NCBI RefSeq assembly: GCF_000235445.1
Contig: NZ_JH378835.1
Span: forward strand, 40 to 13,574
Reading direction: 5' to 3'
DNA from: Johnsonella ignava ATCC 51276
Lineage (GTDB): Bacteria; Bacillota; Clostridia; Lachnospirales; Lachnospiraceae
Length of the DNA stretch: 13,535 nucleotides
In this document: piece after piece, positions 1 through 7,010 of the stretch
How positions within the stretch are numbered: position 1 is the first letter of the stretch
How the letters are laid out: each line of letters opens with the position of its first letter
Program-made: the position numbers and the translations under genes
Notes under the pieces: model-generated
Database searches by the model: none
What the model was told of the DNA's origin: nothing
The model's input: the letters and a program-made list of their open reading frames with translations, nothing else

Positions 1-2695
1 CTTTAGTATCAAATCTGTTATTAAAACTCTGACCGCCGCCTCCCATATCTCCGGTTACACTGCCGCCTATATTGTAGCTGCCTTCCTTATCTCCTCGAAG
101 ATACCAGTTTACGGATGTGGATTTTTCCGCAGCGATGCTTCCTACATTTTGCGAAAGACTCTGACTGCCTGAATTCATATCTGCAAATGAAAGTCCTTCA
201 GGAAGCTGATCAAGCGTTGCATTTACATTTTCAAGAGACTCAAGTTTTGAATTATTCCTTATAACAAGGGATATGTCATACATCTCCTTAAGCCATTCAC
301 TTCGACCGTAAACAACCAGATAGAACCGTTCATTTATAGGGTGAATCGTTATTGAGTCATAGGTTGTTGACGCAGTACCTCCTGCTGATGACGGAGGCAC
401 ATGTATAACTGAATATCCGCCTGCCGGCTTGCCGTCCTGTGTTCCGACATATGAAAAGCTAAGCGGAGGTGCAGCCGCAAATTCAAATACCACCTTAAAT
501 TTAAAAAGATGCTTATTTCCTTCGGCATCAGGGTCTATGCCTGCCTTTATAATCTCCTCCCTGCTCATAGGAGTTGCCGTAACTGTGGTTTCAACAACCT
601 TGCTGCTGTTAAGTATCACCTTTTGAAGCGTTTTCTTTCCCGAAGTTATAGTAAATTCAATATTTCTGGAATAATAGCCGTTTTTACTTACAACTCCCGT
701 ATATTTGCCTTCAGGCAGCCATATCTCTGACTTTAATACACCTTCATAATATTTCTTGCCGTCCTTATAGGCTGTAAGGTTTACATCATGAATTTCCTCA
801 GTGCTTATACCGTCAATTACTTCAAGACTTAGACTTCCACGCTGCCCTGCGCTTCCCGAGAAAATCCCCTCACTTCTTTTTCCGGACTGTATAAAGTGAT
901 AACCCTCAGGCAGGTAAAGATACAGACTTGTATCTGCATCTATAATATCTCCAACCTTATAGACACTGCCGTTTACTTTAAAGTCTTTTCTTTCAGCTTC
1001 AGAGACATTTTCTATTTTATTTAGAAAAACTCTTTTTCCTGTGCCGTCAACGGGGTAAATCCATACCCTGTCTTTTTCGTCCACATTTGAATCTTCTTTA
1101 AATACTTTATAATCGCCAAGTTCCTCACGGGCATTTTTGCCTGCGATCGCCTTTATGCTTCCACCGGTTATTTCAATTTTTTCAAGCGGATGCATGGCAT
1201 CAAGCCCTCCTGCCCCGCTTCCGCTTCCGCAGCCGGTAAGCAAAAGACTGCCTCCCGATATCTTTATACGTGAAGCACTTATGGCATGGCAGTTGTCAAT
1301 ACCGTCATTATTTCCTGAAACTTTTGCCCTTATTTTACCGTCATTTACTGTAAAGTCGGAGGATGCGACAGCCGACCTGTGCATGTAAGTTTCAATATCC
1401 GCTTCTCCCCCATTTATCACCGTTTCATTTAAGATGTCAAGACTTATACCTTCACCTTTTATGCCTACTTTTCCCTCATCCATTATAAAACTTCCTGCGG
1501 CTATTGTATTGGATGAGCTCCAGCCTCCCCGTGCATCTAAACTGCCGCCCTTTATATAAAGTCTACCGCAGGATAGTGCCCGGCTTTGTATACCCGGTTT
1601 TATACTTACGCTGCCGCCTTCTATTATTATATTTCCGGAATCTGAAAAACTGCCTGAGCTCCTGTCAAAGCTCTGCTGACCTCCAAGGTTTGTACTTGCC
1701 CAGCCCCCGTGAAGATTTACAGTGCCTCCTTTTATATTTATAGTGCCTGTATCCGATTTACTGCCGCCTATACAGGGACCGCCCCCTATGGCATTTGTTA
1801 CGGCTTCTATATTTCCTGCATTTATATTTATATCAAAATAGCTGCCGCCTGCTCCTGCTCCTATGCATGAGCCGCCGCCGTTTGTAGTAAGATTCAGATT
1901 TGCACCGTTTACAGTTACTTTTCCGTTTTTTTCGTTTTGACTTCCTCCTATAAGTGCACCGCCGCCGCCTTCATTTTTCATCTCAAGGCTTCCGCCTCCT
2001 TCAATTATAAGAGAACTTTCCTGCGGTATGTGTACAAGTGCACTGTCTATCCTTCCTGTATAAATCCTGTTTTTTCCCTCAATTTTTAAAGTGAGAGAAG
2101 AATTTTTAATATCAATAAATGAACCCTCTCTTTTTACGTTCACATCTTTTAAAACAATCACTGCCTGAGAAGATTCGGCTGTAATCTTTCCCTGTGATTC
2201 CTTTGAAGAATCCGACATGGTAATTACTATCTCGTCTAAGGGATTATATGCAGTATCTATCTGATTTCCCGCCTCACCGGCACCTTTTACCCTGCCGCCT
2301 TTTATCTCTACATCACCTTTATCAATATAAAAAGTTGACGTTTCCGATTTGTTTGTTTCGGCAATATTTTCTTTAGCCGATAAGTCTTCATTATCGGTAT
2401 TTGGCGAATTTCCGCTGAGTTCTTTGGAGTAGGGATTTTTTCCGGCTTGCGAGGGAGTCGCAATTTTTAAATTGCCGTTTCCCTCTTCTGCACCGTCCAA
2501 AGGTGCTGCCATTACACCCTGCAGGGAAGCGGGGTATAAAAAAACAGCACTGTTAAATGCCATTAAAAATGACATAAAAAGTGCTGTGATTCTCTTTAAA
2601 AAAACAAAGCTCGACCTGTGCCTCTTGCACGAATGACTATCTTCGTCCCTCAATAAATTAATTAAAATAGCTTCTTTACCCATTTTTTTCATCAT
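1..2695 (-). CDS. Secreted glycine-rich repeat surface protein (3' end outside window)
   Basis: I translated this frame by hand and it is open from the ATG at 2695 to the window edge, giving 898 codons with no stop, so the C-terminus is missing. The start is set by GAGGAGG at 2702-2708, six bases from the first of two adjacent ATGs (2695 and 2692). Residues 1-30 form a long charged N-region. A hydrophobic stretch at about 36-60 ending in VMAA-P (61-65) looks like an extended signal peptide. A polar linker follows to about 120. Residues 125-560 are short beta-rich repeats of the pattern GxIxIxGGxV, with IGG/GGG turns and two Cys in GGGSCIG and IGGGPCIGG, as in beta-solenoid or carbohydrate-binding surface proteins of Firmicutes. 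Later segments look like beta-sandwich modules, one near the edge containing LPEGLSFAD and WYLRGDKEG. The function is unknown; a cell-surface or adhesive role is inferred. It has its own promoter and is probably separate from the Ter genes. Confidence 0.85.
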   Translation of the reverse strand, partial: MMKKMGKEAILINLLRDEDSHSCKRHRSSFVFLKRITALFMSFLMAFNSAVFLYPASLQGVMAAPLDGAEEGNGNLKIATPSQAGKNPYSKELSGNSPNTDNEDLSAKENIAETNKSETSTFYIDKGDVEIKGGRVKGAGEAGNQIDTAYNPLDEIVITMSDSSKESQGKITAESSQAVIVLKDVNVKREGSFIDIKNSSLTLKIEGKNRIYTGRIDSALVHIPQESSLIIEGGGSLEMKNEGGGGALIGGSQNEKNGKVTVNGANLNLTTNGGGSCIGAGAGGSYFDININAGNIEAVTNAIGGGPCIGGSKSDTGTINIKGGTVNLHGGWASTNLGGQQSFDRSSGSFSDSGNIIIEGGSVSIKPGIQSRALSCGRLYIKGGSLDARGGWSSSNTIAAGSFIMDEGKVGIKGEGISLDILNETVINGGEADIETYMHRSAVASSDFTVNDGKIRAKVSGNNDGIDNCHAISASRIKISGGSLLLTGCGSGSGAGGLDAMHPLEKIEITGGSIKAIAGKNAREELGDYKVFKEDSNVDEKDRVWIYPVDGTGKRVFLNKIENVSEAERKDFKVNGSVYKVGDIIDADTSLYLYLPEGYHFIQSGKRSEGIFSGSAGQRGSLSLEVIDGISTEEIHDVNLTAYKDGKKYYEGVLKSEIWLPEGKYTGVVSKNGYYSRNIEFTITSGKKTLQKVILNSSKVVETTVTATPMSREEIIKAGIDPDAEGNKHLFKFKVVFEFAAAPPLSFSYVGTQDGKPAGGYSVIHVPPSSAGGTASTTYDSITIHPINERFYLVVYGRSEWLKEMYDISLVIRNNSKLESLENVNATLDQLPEGLSFADMNSGSQSLSQNVGSIAAEKSTSVNWYLRGDKEGSYNIGGSVTGDMGGGGQSFNNRFDTK

Positions 2696-2701
2696 GTATT
2701 G

Positions 2702-2708
2702 CCTCCTC
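2702..2708 (-). promoter_or_regulatory. Strong ribosome binding site of the surface protein gene
   Basis: The minus strand reads GAGGAGG, with six bases to the ATG at 2695 and nine to the ATG at 2692. It decides the start of a gene whose other end is not visible. Confidence 0.85.
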
Positions 2709-2712
2709 TATT

Positions 2713-2725
2713 AACATGACATGTT
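2713..2725. repeat. 13-bp palindrome just upstream of the surface-protein RBS
   Basis: AACATG-a-CATGTT is a perfect inverted repeat around one central base, ending about five bases before the Shine-Dalgarno. The one-base centre makes an RNA hairpin unlikely, so a DNA-binding site is the more natural reading. No regulator can be named. Confidence 0.35.
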
Positions 2726-2847
2726 GTTTTCCCGGCTGTTTTTAATGCCGGTTCAGGTTACGCTTAGACTAATCGGTTTTAATTTGACAGCTGTAAAACT
2801 AAATAAATCATAAAAATATATCAAAACCTATCAGCTATGTATATAGA

Positions 2848-2884
2848 CTTATGGGCTTATGGGCTTATGGGCTTATGGGCTTAT
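2848..2884. repeat. 8-bp tandem repeat (CTTATGGG, 4 full copies plus 5 bases)
   Basis: The plus strand reads CTTATGGG four times without a change, then CTTAT. It lies inside the predicted 5' leader of the surface protein gene, about 150-190 bases before the ATG. Perfect short tandem repeats can change copy number by slipped-strand mispairing, and in leaders of surface protein genes this can alter expression. That role here is inferred. Confidence 0.9.
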
Positions 2885-3000
2885 CGAAACATTCATCAAT
2901 TTATACAGACTTATATCAATATATCTAATTATTTAAACGTACATAAATATATAAATATCCGACTGTTTTGATGAACTGTTAATCCATAAGTTTTAGCTGA

Positions 3001-3025
3001 TATTCTTAATATTTTCTTAAGAATA
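3001..3025. promoter_or_regulatory. Candidate operator over the -10: 9-bp inverted repeat / TTAAG direct repeat
   Basis: TATTCTTAA and TTAAGAATA form a perfect 9-bp inverted repeat with a 7-bp spacer. On the minus strand the same bases contain CTTAAG-AAAAT-ATTAAG, two TTAAG half-sites at an 11-bp period. That is the arrangement bound by OmpR-family response regulators and fits the published CiaR-type box (NTTAAG-N5-WTTAAG). It overlaps the -10 hexamer, which would favour repression. A regulator binding here is inferred. Confidence 0.45.
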
Positions 3026-3048
3026 TCATAAAATTTTAATGCTGTCAA
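3020..3048 (-). promoter_or_regulatory. Sigma-A-type promoter of the surface protein gene
   Basis: The minus strand has a perfect TTGACA (3043-3048), a 17-bp spacer, and TATTCT (3020-3025) preceded by TGA, an extended -10. Transcription would start near 3013. It begins only about 17 bp after the stop codon of the HAD gene, with no terminator between, so read-through from the HAD gene is also possible. Confidence 0.75.
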
Positions 3049-3064
3049 TACTGCTTTAATAAAA

Positions 3065-3823
3065 TCATTCTACAATTTTAATTACATAATCAAGCAATTC
3101 ATCCGAAAACACACCGGCTCCGGGCATAAACACTATATTTTCAAAATTTCCGAATATAGCTTGAGAACCGCATGGTGCCAGAAATATATCACATACTCTG
3201 GACATGGATATATCAAATTCACTGTCTCCGGCAGCTATAATTTTAAGTGTTTTTTTATACAAATCTCTAAATCTTAATAAAGCACTGCCCTTGTTAAGAC
3301 CTTTCGGAATTACATATACTTTTTCATTGTTGTTAAATATATCAACAATTGAATTGTCAAGCAATTTTTTTAATTTCTCAATCACCTTTATACTGTCAAT
3401 ACATTTTGTAAATATAAAAAGATTCTTTATAAATCTAAGTTCAAAATTTCTTCCAGGCTCGCCTTCAAGAAAATACCACGCCTTATTAAGCTCTACTTCG
3501 GCAGATGCTGCAATTTCAAGAGATCTCCTGTACCAGCTCTCGTCCTCAATACCTTTTCTTAAAAGAACTCCGCCATTGCATACAAGTGCATATTCAGGAG
3601 CTCTGCCGCCCCAATCTATACGACTGTACTGCTCTATACTTCTTGTAGTTGTAGGAACAAAAAAAGTTTTTTCTATAACAGTGCTTAAAAGATTATATGT
3701 ATATTCCGTTACAAAGGATATCTCCCTGTTTTTATAAAGCTCAATATTTACTTTTTGTGGTCCTATGTCATGCTTATATGAAAAAATAAGCGTATTATCA
3801 ATATCTGAATTAAATATATACAT
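3065..3823 (-). CDS. HAD-superfamily phosphatase-like protein (HAD-IIB/Cof type)
   Basis: The 252-residue protein carries all four HAD motifs. SDIDNT at 6-11 has nucleophile Asp7 and acid/base Asp9; the hydrophobic strand with TTTR (58-61) is motif II; Lys178 in KGLNKGSAL is motif III; GDSEFD (199-204) is motif IV. The NGG at 83-85 and the inserted region at about 85-170 fit a C2B cap as in Cof-like and sucrose-phosphatase-like enzymes. It has no signal peptide or membrane segment, so it is cytosolic. HAD phosphatases of this kind are known companions of Ter loci, where they are thought to act in making a small metabolite; the substrate here cannot be told. The ATG at 3823 begins almost directly with the catalytic strand, which supports it, but no good Shine-Dalgarno precedes it. 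A perfect inverted repeat lies just upstream. Confidence 0.85.
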   Translation of the reverse strand: MYIFNSDIDNTLIFSYKHDIGPQKVNIELYKNREISFVTEYTYNLLSTVIEKTFFVPTTTRSIEQYSRIDWGGRAPEYALVCNGGVLLRKGIEDESWYRRSLEIAASAEVELNKAWYFLEGEPGRNFELRFIKNLFIFTKCIDSIKVIEKLKKLLDNSIVDIFNNNEKVYVIPKGLNKGSALLRFRDLYKKTLKIIAAGDSEFDISMSRVCDIFLAPCGSQAIFGNFENIVFMPGAGVFSDELLDYVIKIVE

Positions 3824-3854
3824 TATTGTTTTCTAATTAAATCCGGTATTTTAA

Positions 3855-3889
3855 CAGGTGCATGAGAGATTAAAAACTTCATGCACCTG
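3855..3889. repeat. Perfect 11-bp inverted repeat between ATPase and HAD genes
   Basis: CAGGTGCATGA (3855-3865) and TCATGCACCTG (3879-3889) pair perfectly around a 13-base loop. On the minus strand the stem is followed by TTAAAAT, only weakly U-rich. It may be an inefficient terminator after the ATPase gene or a structure controlling the HAD gene, which lacks a clear ribosome binding site. Confidence 0.6.
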
Positions 3890-3932
3890 AATTTACCGTA
3901 AGCCTCCGGTTTTTATATATATTTTTTAACAC

Positions 3933-6587
3933 CTAACGGTTTACAATCATTTTTCTTATAAGATCAACCGGTATCATAGTTGCAGCCAGCAGTATAACTG
4001 TAATCCATCCATTTATGCCAAACGGCACACAACTGAACATCTCACTGATCCACTGAAAAGGTGCGAGCGGTACTAAAGCGGCATTTACTATAAATGCCTG
4101 TACAAGCAGGATTGTAAAAAACACCTGTAAAAAGCCTTTGTTTTGGTTAAGACCTGAAAAAATTGCAAACCCGTCATCTCTTACATTAAAACCGTTAAAT
4201 AAGGCAGCTGCTATAAAAAGGACAAAATATCCAGTCAGATGCTTCTGCTGTGTTTCAAACATATTTACAAAAAACGGCAGTTTAAGGTAAAGAAAGCTTA
4301 TAACGGTTACCCATATAGCCATGGTAAGTATCTGTGCTCCCATCTGAGGGCTTACTATATTTTCATCCCTGCGCCTCGGTTTTTCAGTCATATAAACCTC
4401 AAGCTCAGGCTCATTGCCCAGCATTATAACTCCCAGACTGTCCATAACAAGGTTTACAAATAAAAGATGTGTAACCTTAAGCGGTGCATCAATGCCGAAA
4501 AACGGTGCTATCGCACTGACTATAACAGCGGCAACATTTATAACAAGCTGGAATTTGCAGAATTTAAGTATATTGTGGTATATAGTTCTTCCGTACCAGA
4601 TAGCATCCTTTATAGACTTAAAGTTGTCATCAAGTATAACTATCTCTCCTGCCTCTTTTGCCGCCTCGGTTCCGCTTCCCATAGCAAATCCTACATCAGC
4701 TCTCTTTAAAGCGGGTGAGTCGTTTACACCGTCTCCCGTCATTCCCACAACCAGATTCATCTCCTGACACAGCCTTACCATCCTTGATTTATCAGTCGGC
4801 AATGCCCTTGCAATAACTCTTATATCAGGTATTATTTTCTTTACATCCTCATCACTCATCTCGTTAAGCTGTGCAGAGGTAACCGCACGATCCGAATTTT
4901 TCTTAAGCAGTCCCGCATCCTTTGCTATTGCAACCGCCGTTTCAAGTCTGTCTCCGGTAATCATTACAACCTGTATGCCTGCACCCTGAACCTCTTTTAT
5001 TGCTTCTATACTTTCAGGCCGTACATCATCTCTTATACCTGCCATACCTATTATTACTAAATTTGAATTTATCTTATCTTCTATAAATTCACCTTCACAG
5101 TAACCGAAAGCGAGAACTCTCATCGCCCTTGCGGCAAGCTCATCTATTTTCCTGTCTATAACTGCACGGTCCATATCCTTAAGATTCCCGTTTTCATCTA
5201 TATATTTGACGGCATGCTCAAGCAGTCGTTCAGGTGCACCCTTATAAAATACTTTACCAAGATTTGTTATCTCAACCTGTGCAAATTTATTGGTGGAATT
5301 AAAGTTCTGCTGTCTCTGTACGGTATATTCTTTACTTTCAGAAACAGTTTTAAATGTCTCTTCCCCTAAAAACTTCATAAGTGCCTGGTCTGTTGAATTG
5401 CCTCCTATCACCACATGTGCATCATCAAACATCGACTGTGAATTTTTTCCTATGGCAATATCAAGCAGTCCTTTCACAGAACTGTGTTTTCCCAGACTGT
5501 TTAAATCAATTGAACTTCCGTCTCCAAGAAAGAAATCAACGACCTCAAGCACACCCTTGGTTATAGTTCCCGTCTTATCACTGAAAAGCACATTAAGCGA
5601 ACCTGCCGTTTCTATACCTACCGCCTTTCTTACAAGGACATTATGCTTTAGCATCTTGCTTGTATTTTGCATAAGCACCATTGAAATCATAAGCGGCAGC
5701 CCTTCAGGTACTGCACAGACTATTATAACAACAGCAAGTGATATTGCTTCAAGAACACTTTTAAGTATATCCTTAATTCCCATTGAAAAGAACTGAGCGG
5801 GACCGCCTGCTGAAATTATAAAGTATATAAGATAAAATACCGCTATTATAACCGCACTTACATAGCCGAATACCGATATCTGGTCGGCAAGCTTTGAAAG
5901 CTTTACCTTAAGAGGAGAATCCGGCTCCTTTTCTTTCATCTCCTCAGCCATGCTTCCCATCATGGTCTTAAGTCCGACCTTTCTTACATCAAGCACACCC
6001 TCGCCGTCAAATACCACAGCACCCCTGAACAATGAATGTTTATCAACAAAGCTTTCACCTGTTATATTTTCTTCAAATATGAATCCCGGTTCGGCAGCAG
6101 TTTTAACACATTCTTCAGATTCACCGTTTAATACGGCATTGTTTACCTTCAGTGAACCGTAGACAAGAACACCGTCAGCCGGTATCTTATCACCAGACTG
6201 CAGCAGTATCTTATCACCTGTAACGACTTCATCTACTTCAAGTACGGTTATAAGACCGTTCCTGTAAACCTTGCACTTGTCTTTTTCAGACATTTCCTTT
6301 AGTTCTCTATATCTTGTATCACTTGCAACACCCGTTTTAGCCGATACAAATGCAACTATAAGAACGGCAACTATTATACCCACCGCCTCATATATCTCGG
6401 CATAGCCGAAAAAGAACATCACTATCATAAGTGCCGATATTCCAAGCAGAATCCTTATTATAGGATCTTTAAATGTTTCCTTAAATTCATCCCAAAAGGT
6501 CGTAGGTTCGGAATCCGGAATGGCGTTTGACCCAAATTTCTGTCTTGACTCTTCAACCTCTTTATCCGTCAAACCGTTAAATTTCAT
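3933..6587 (-). CDS. Calcium-transporting P-type ATPase (P2, PMCA-like)
   Basis: This 884-residue P-type ATPase is of usual length for bacterial Ca2+ pumps. It should export Ca2+ across the cytoplasmic membrane at the cost of ATP. Visible in order: a cation-ATPase N-domain; TM pairs at about 43-60 and 66-83; an A-domain loop with NGES (154-157) where most relatives have TGES; TM3 about 240-260; TM4 with PEGLP (294-298), the Ca2+-site motif; the phosphorylated Asp337 in DKTGT; KGAPE (449-453); TGDR (544-547); TGDGVND (617-623); TM6 with NLVMD (712-716), more like plasma-membrane Ca2+ pumps than SERCA; and C-terminal helices to about 875. AAGAGGA precedes the ATG at a suitable distance. Standing beside TerD, a Ca2+-binding family, it suggests a Ca2+ link for the locus. 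Ca2+ specificity is inferred from motifs; Mn2+ cannot be excluded. Confidence 0.93.
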   Translation of the reverse strand: MKFNGLTDKEVEESRQKFGSNAIPDSEPTTFWDEFKETFKDPIIRILLGISALMIVMFFFGYAEIYEAVGIIVAVLIVAFVSAKTGVASDTRYRELKEMSEKDKCKVYRNGLITVLEVDEVVTGDKILLQSGDKIPADGVLVYGSLKVNNAVLNGESEECVKTAAEPGFIFEENITGESFVDKHSLFRGAVVFDGEGVLDVRKVGLKTMMGSMAEEMKEKEPDSPLKVKLSKLADQISVFGYVSAVIIAVFYLIYFIISAGGPAQFFSMGIKDILKSVLEAISLAVVIIVCAVPEGLPLMISMVLMQNTSKMLKHNVLVRKAVGIETAGSLNVLFSDKTGTITKGVLEVVDFFLGDGSSIDLNSLGKHSSVKGLLDIAIGKNSQSMFDDAHVVIGGNSTDQALMKFLGEETFKTVSESKEYTVQRQQNFNSTNKFAQVEITNLGKVFYKGAPERLLEHAVKYIDENGNLKDMDRAVIDRKIDELAARAMRVLAFGYCEGEFIEDKINSNLVIIGMAGIRDDVRPESIEAIKEVQGAGIQVVMITGDRLETAVAIAKDAGLLKKNSDRAVTSAQLNEMSDEDVKKIIPDIRVIARALPTDKSRMVRLCQEMNLVVGMTGDGVNDSPALKRADVGFAMGSGTEAAKEAGEIVILDDNFKSIKDAIWYGRTIYHNILKFCKFQLVINVAAVIVSAIAPFFGIDAPLKVTHLLFVNLVMDSLGVIMLGNEPELEVYMTEKPRRRDENIVSPQMGAQILTMAIWVTVISFLYLKLPFFVNMFETQQKHLTGYFVLFIAAALFNGFNVRDDGFAIFSGLNQNKGFLQVFFTILLVQAFIVNAALVPLAPFQWISEMFSCVPFGINGWITVILLAATMIPVDLIRKMIVNR

Positions 6588-6606
6588 ATGTTTTTCCTCT
6601 TAATGA

Positions 6607-6646
6607 TAAGTGCATACTCTGTAAAAGCAAATACTTTATACACTTA
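6607..6646 (-). promoter_or_regulatory. Hairpin in the ATPase mRNA leader directly upstream of the RBS
   Basis: On the minus strand TAAGTGTATA (6637-6646) pairs with TATGCACTTA (6607-6616) with one G-U pair, around a 20-base loop. It ends about ten bases before the AGAGGA. It could affect translation initiation; that is inferred from position only. Confidence 0.4.
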
Positions 6647-6672
6647 CCTCTTTCTATAAGATTTATATGGAT

Positions 6673-6678
6673 ATTATA
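6673..6678 (-). promoter_or_regulatory. Possible -10 element (TATAAT) of the ATPase gene
   Basis: The minus strand has a perfect TATAAT about 90 bases before the ATG. No good -35 lies 16-18 bp upstream, so the promoter would be weak or activator-dependent. Another weak candidate (TTTAAA, 17 bp, TATAAC) lies further upstream near the 6842-6868 hairpin. Confidence 0.3.
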
Positions 6679-6783
6679 ACCTGCCGTTTTAGAAATATAT
6701 ATTCTGCATAGATATATTCAAAATCGCACAGGAGTAGAAACGATGTAAAACACCGGCGATTTTGGCATATTAGTGATTAATAT

Positions 6784-6803
6784 AAAATACTTATAAGTAT
6801 TTT
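6784..6803. promoter_or_regulatory. 20-bp perfect palindrome, candidate operator
   Basis: AAAATACTTATAAGTATTTT is its own reverse complement over 20 bases, with core ATACTTATAAGTAT. A perfect dyad without a loop fits a site for a dimeric regulator better than an RNA hairpin. It lies upstream of the ATPase gene. I cannot assign a regulator family. Confidence 0.5.
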
Positions 6804-6841
6804 TCTAAAAGCAGACTTAAAAATATCCGTTTAGTTATATA

Positions 6842-6868
6842 AACGCTGTGCTAAAACTGCACAGCGTT
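6842..6868. repeat. 10-bp GC-containing inverted repeat
   Basis: AACGCTGTGC and GCACAGCGTT pair perfectly around a 7-base loop. It lies just downstream of the terD terminator and could be a second terminator or the 5' hairpin of the ATPase leader. Neither flank has a strong U tract. Confidence 0.55.
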
Positions 6869-6902
6869 ATAATACCCTTTATTTTAATTTTAAAACAGTT
6901 AA

Positions 6903-6939
6903 ACAAAAGAGAAACTATATCAGATAGTCTCTCTTTTGT
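6903..6939 (-). terminator. Rho-independent terminator-like hairpin after terD
   Basis: On the minus strand ACAAAAGAGAGACTA pairs with TAGTTTCTCTTTTGT with one mismatch. The A-tract and U-tract form the base of the stem, followed by TTAAC. It lies about 70 bases after the terD stop codon. Confidence 0.6.
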
Positions 6940-7010
6940 CATAAAAATGTTCTAAAAAGTTTCTGCCACTAATAAAAACTTTATTTTAGACACATCAACT
7001 CTACAATGAT

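Larger units (their letters stand above)
2696..3064 (-). other. Long AT-rich 5' leader and promoter region of the surface protein gene
   Basis: This 369-bp gap contains no convincing gene. On the minus strand it holds, in order of transcription, a sigma-A-like promoter (3020-3048), an inverted/direct repeat over the -10 (3001-3025), a very AT-rich stretch, the 8-bp tandem repeat (2848-2884), a short GC stem CCGGC/GCCGG (2732-2736 with 2747-2751), the palindrome AACATGaCATGTT (2713-2725) and the ribosome binding site. The mRNA leader would be about 315 nt, unusually long. I matched it to no known riboswitch by eye. Confidence 0.6.
6588..7010 (-). other. Structured intergenic/leader region between terD and the Ca2+ ATPase gene
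   Basis: This 423-bp gap has no plausible gene but five separate inverted repeats: the terD terminator (6903-6939), a 10-bp stem AACGCTGTGC/GCACAGCGTT (6842-6851 with 6859-6868), a 20-bp perfect palindrome (6784-6803), a 9-bp stem CAAAATCGC/GCGATTTTG with a 28-base loop (6719-6727 with 6756-6764), and a 10-bp stem just before the RBS (6607-6616 with 6637-6646). I compared it mentally with yybP-ykoY, a metal riboswitch often found before such ATPases, and could not match the core. Confidence 0.5.

Noticed and set aside
429..1743. Several short plus-strand open frames at the left end
   Set aside because: They are antisense to a continuous 898-codon minus-strand frame with signal peptide and strong RBS.
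2783..2788. TTGACA on the plus strand as a promoter
   Set aside because: No matching -10 at proper spacing and no plus-strand gene follows.
2848..2884. CRISPR array
   Set aside because: The units are 8 bp and directly adjacent with no spacers.
3204..3737. Plus-strand open frame of 177 codons inside the HAD gene
   Set aside because: It is the antisense of a gene with all four HAD motifs, has no family-like pattern and no supporting RBS.
5290..5796. Plus-strand open frame of 168 codons inside the ATPase gene
   Set aside because: It lies antisense to the phosphorylation and nucleotide-binding domains; its composition is that of a shadow frame.
6588..6870. yybP-ykoY type metal riboswitch before the ATPase
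   Set aside because: Such riboswitches are expected before this kind of gene, but I could not find its conserved core loops.
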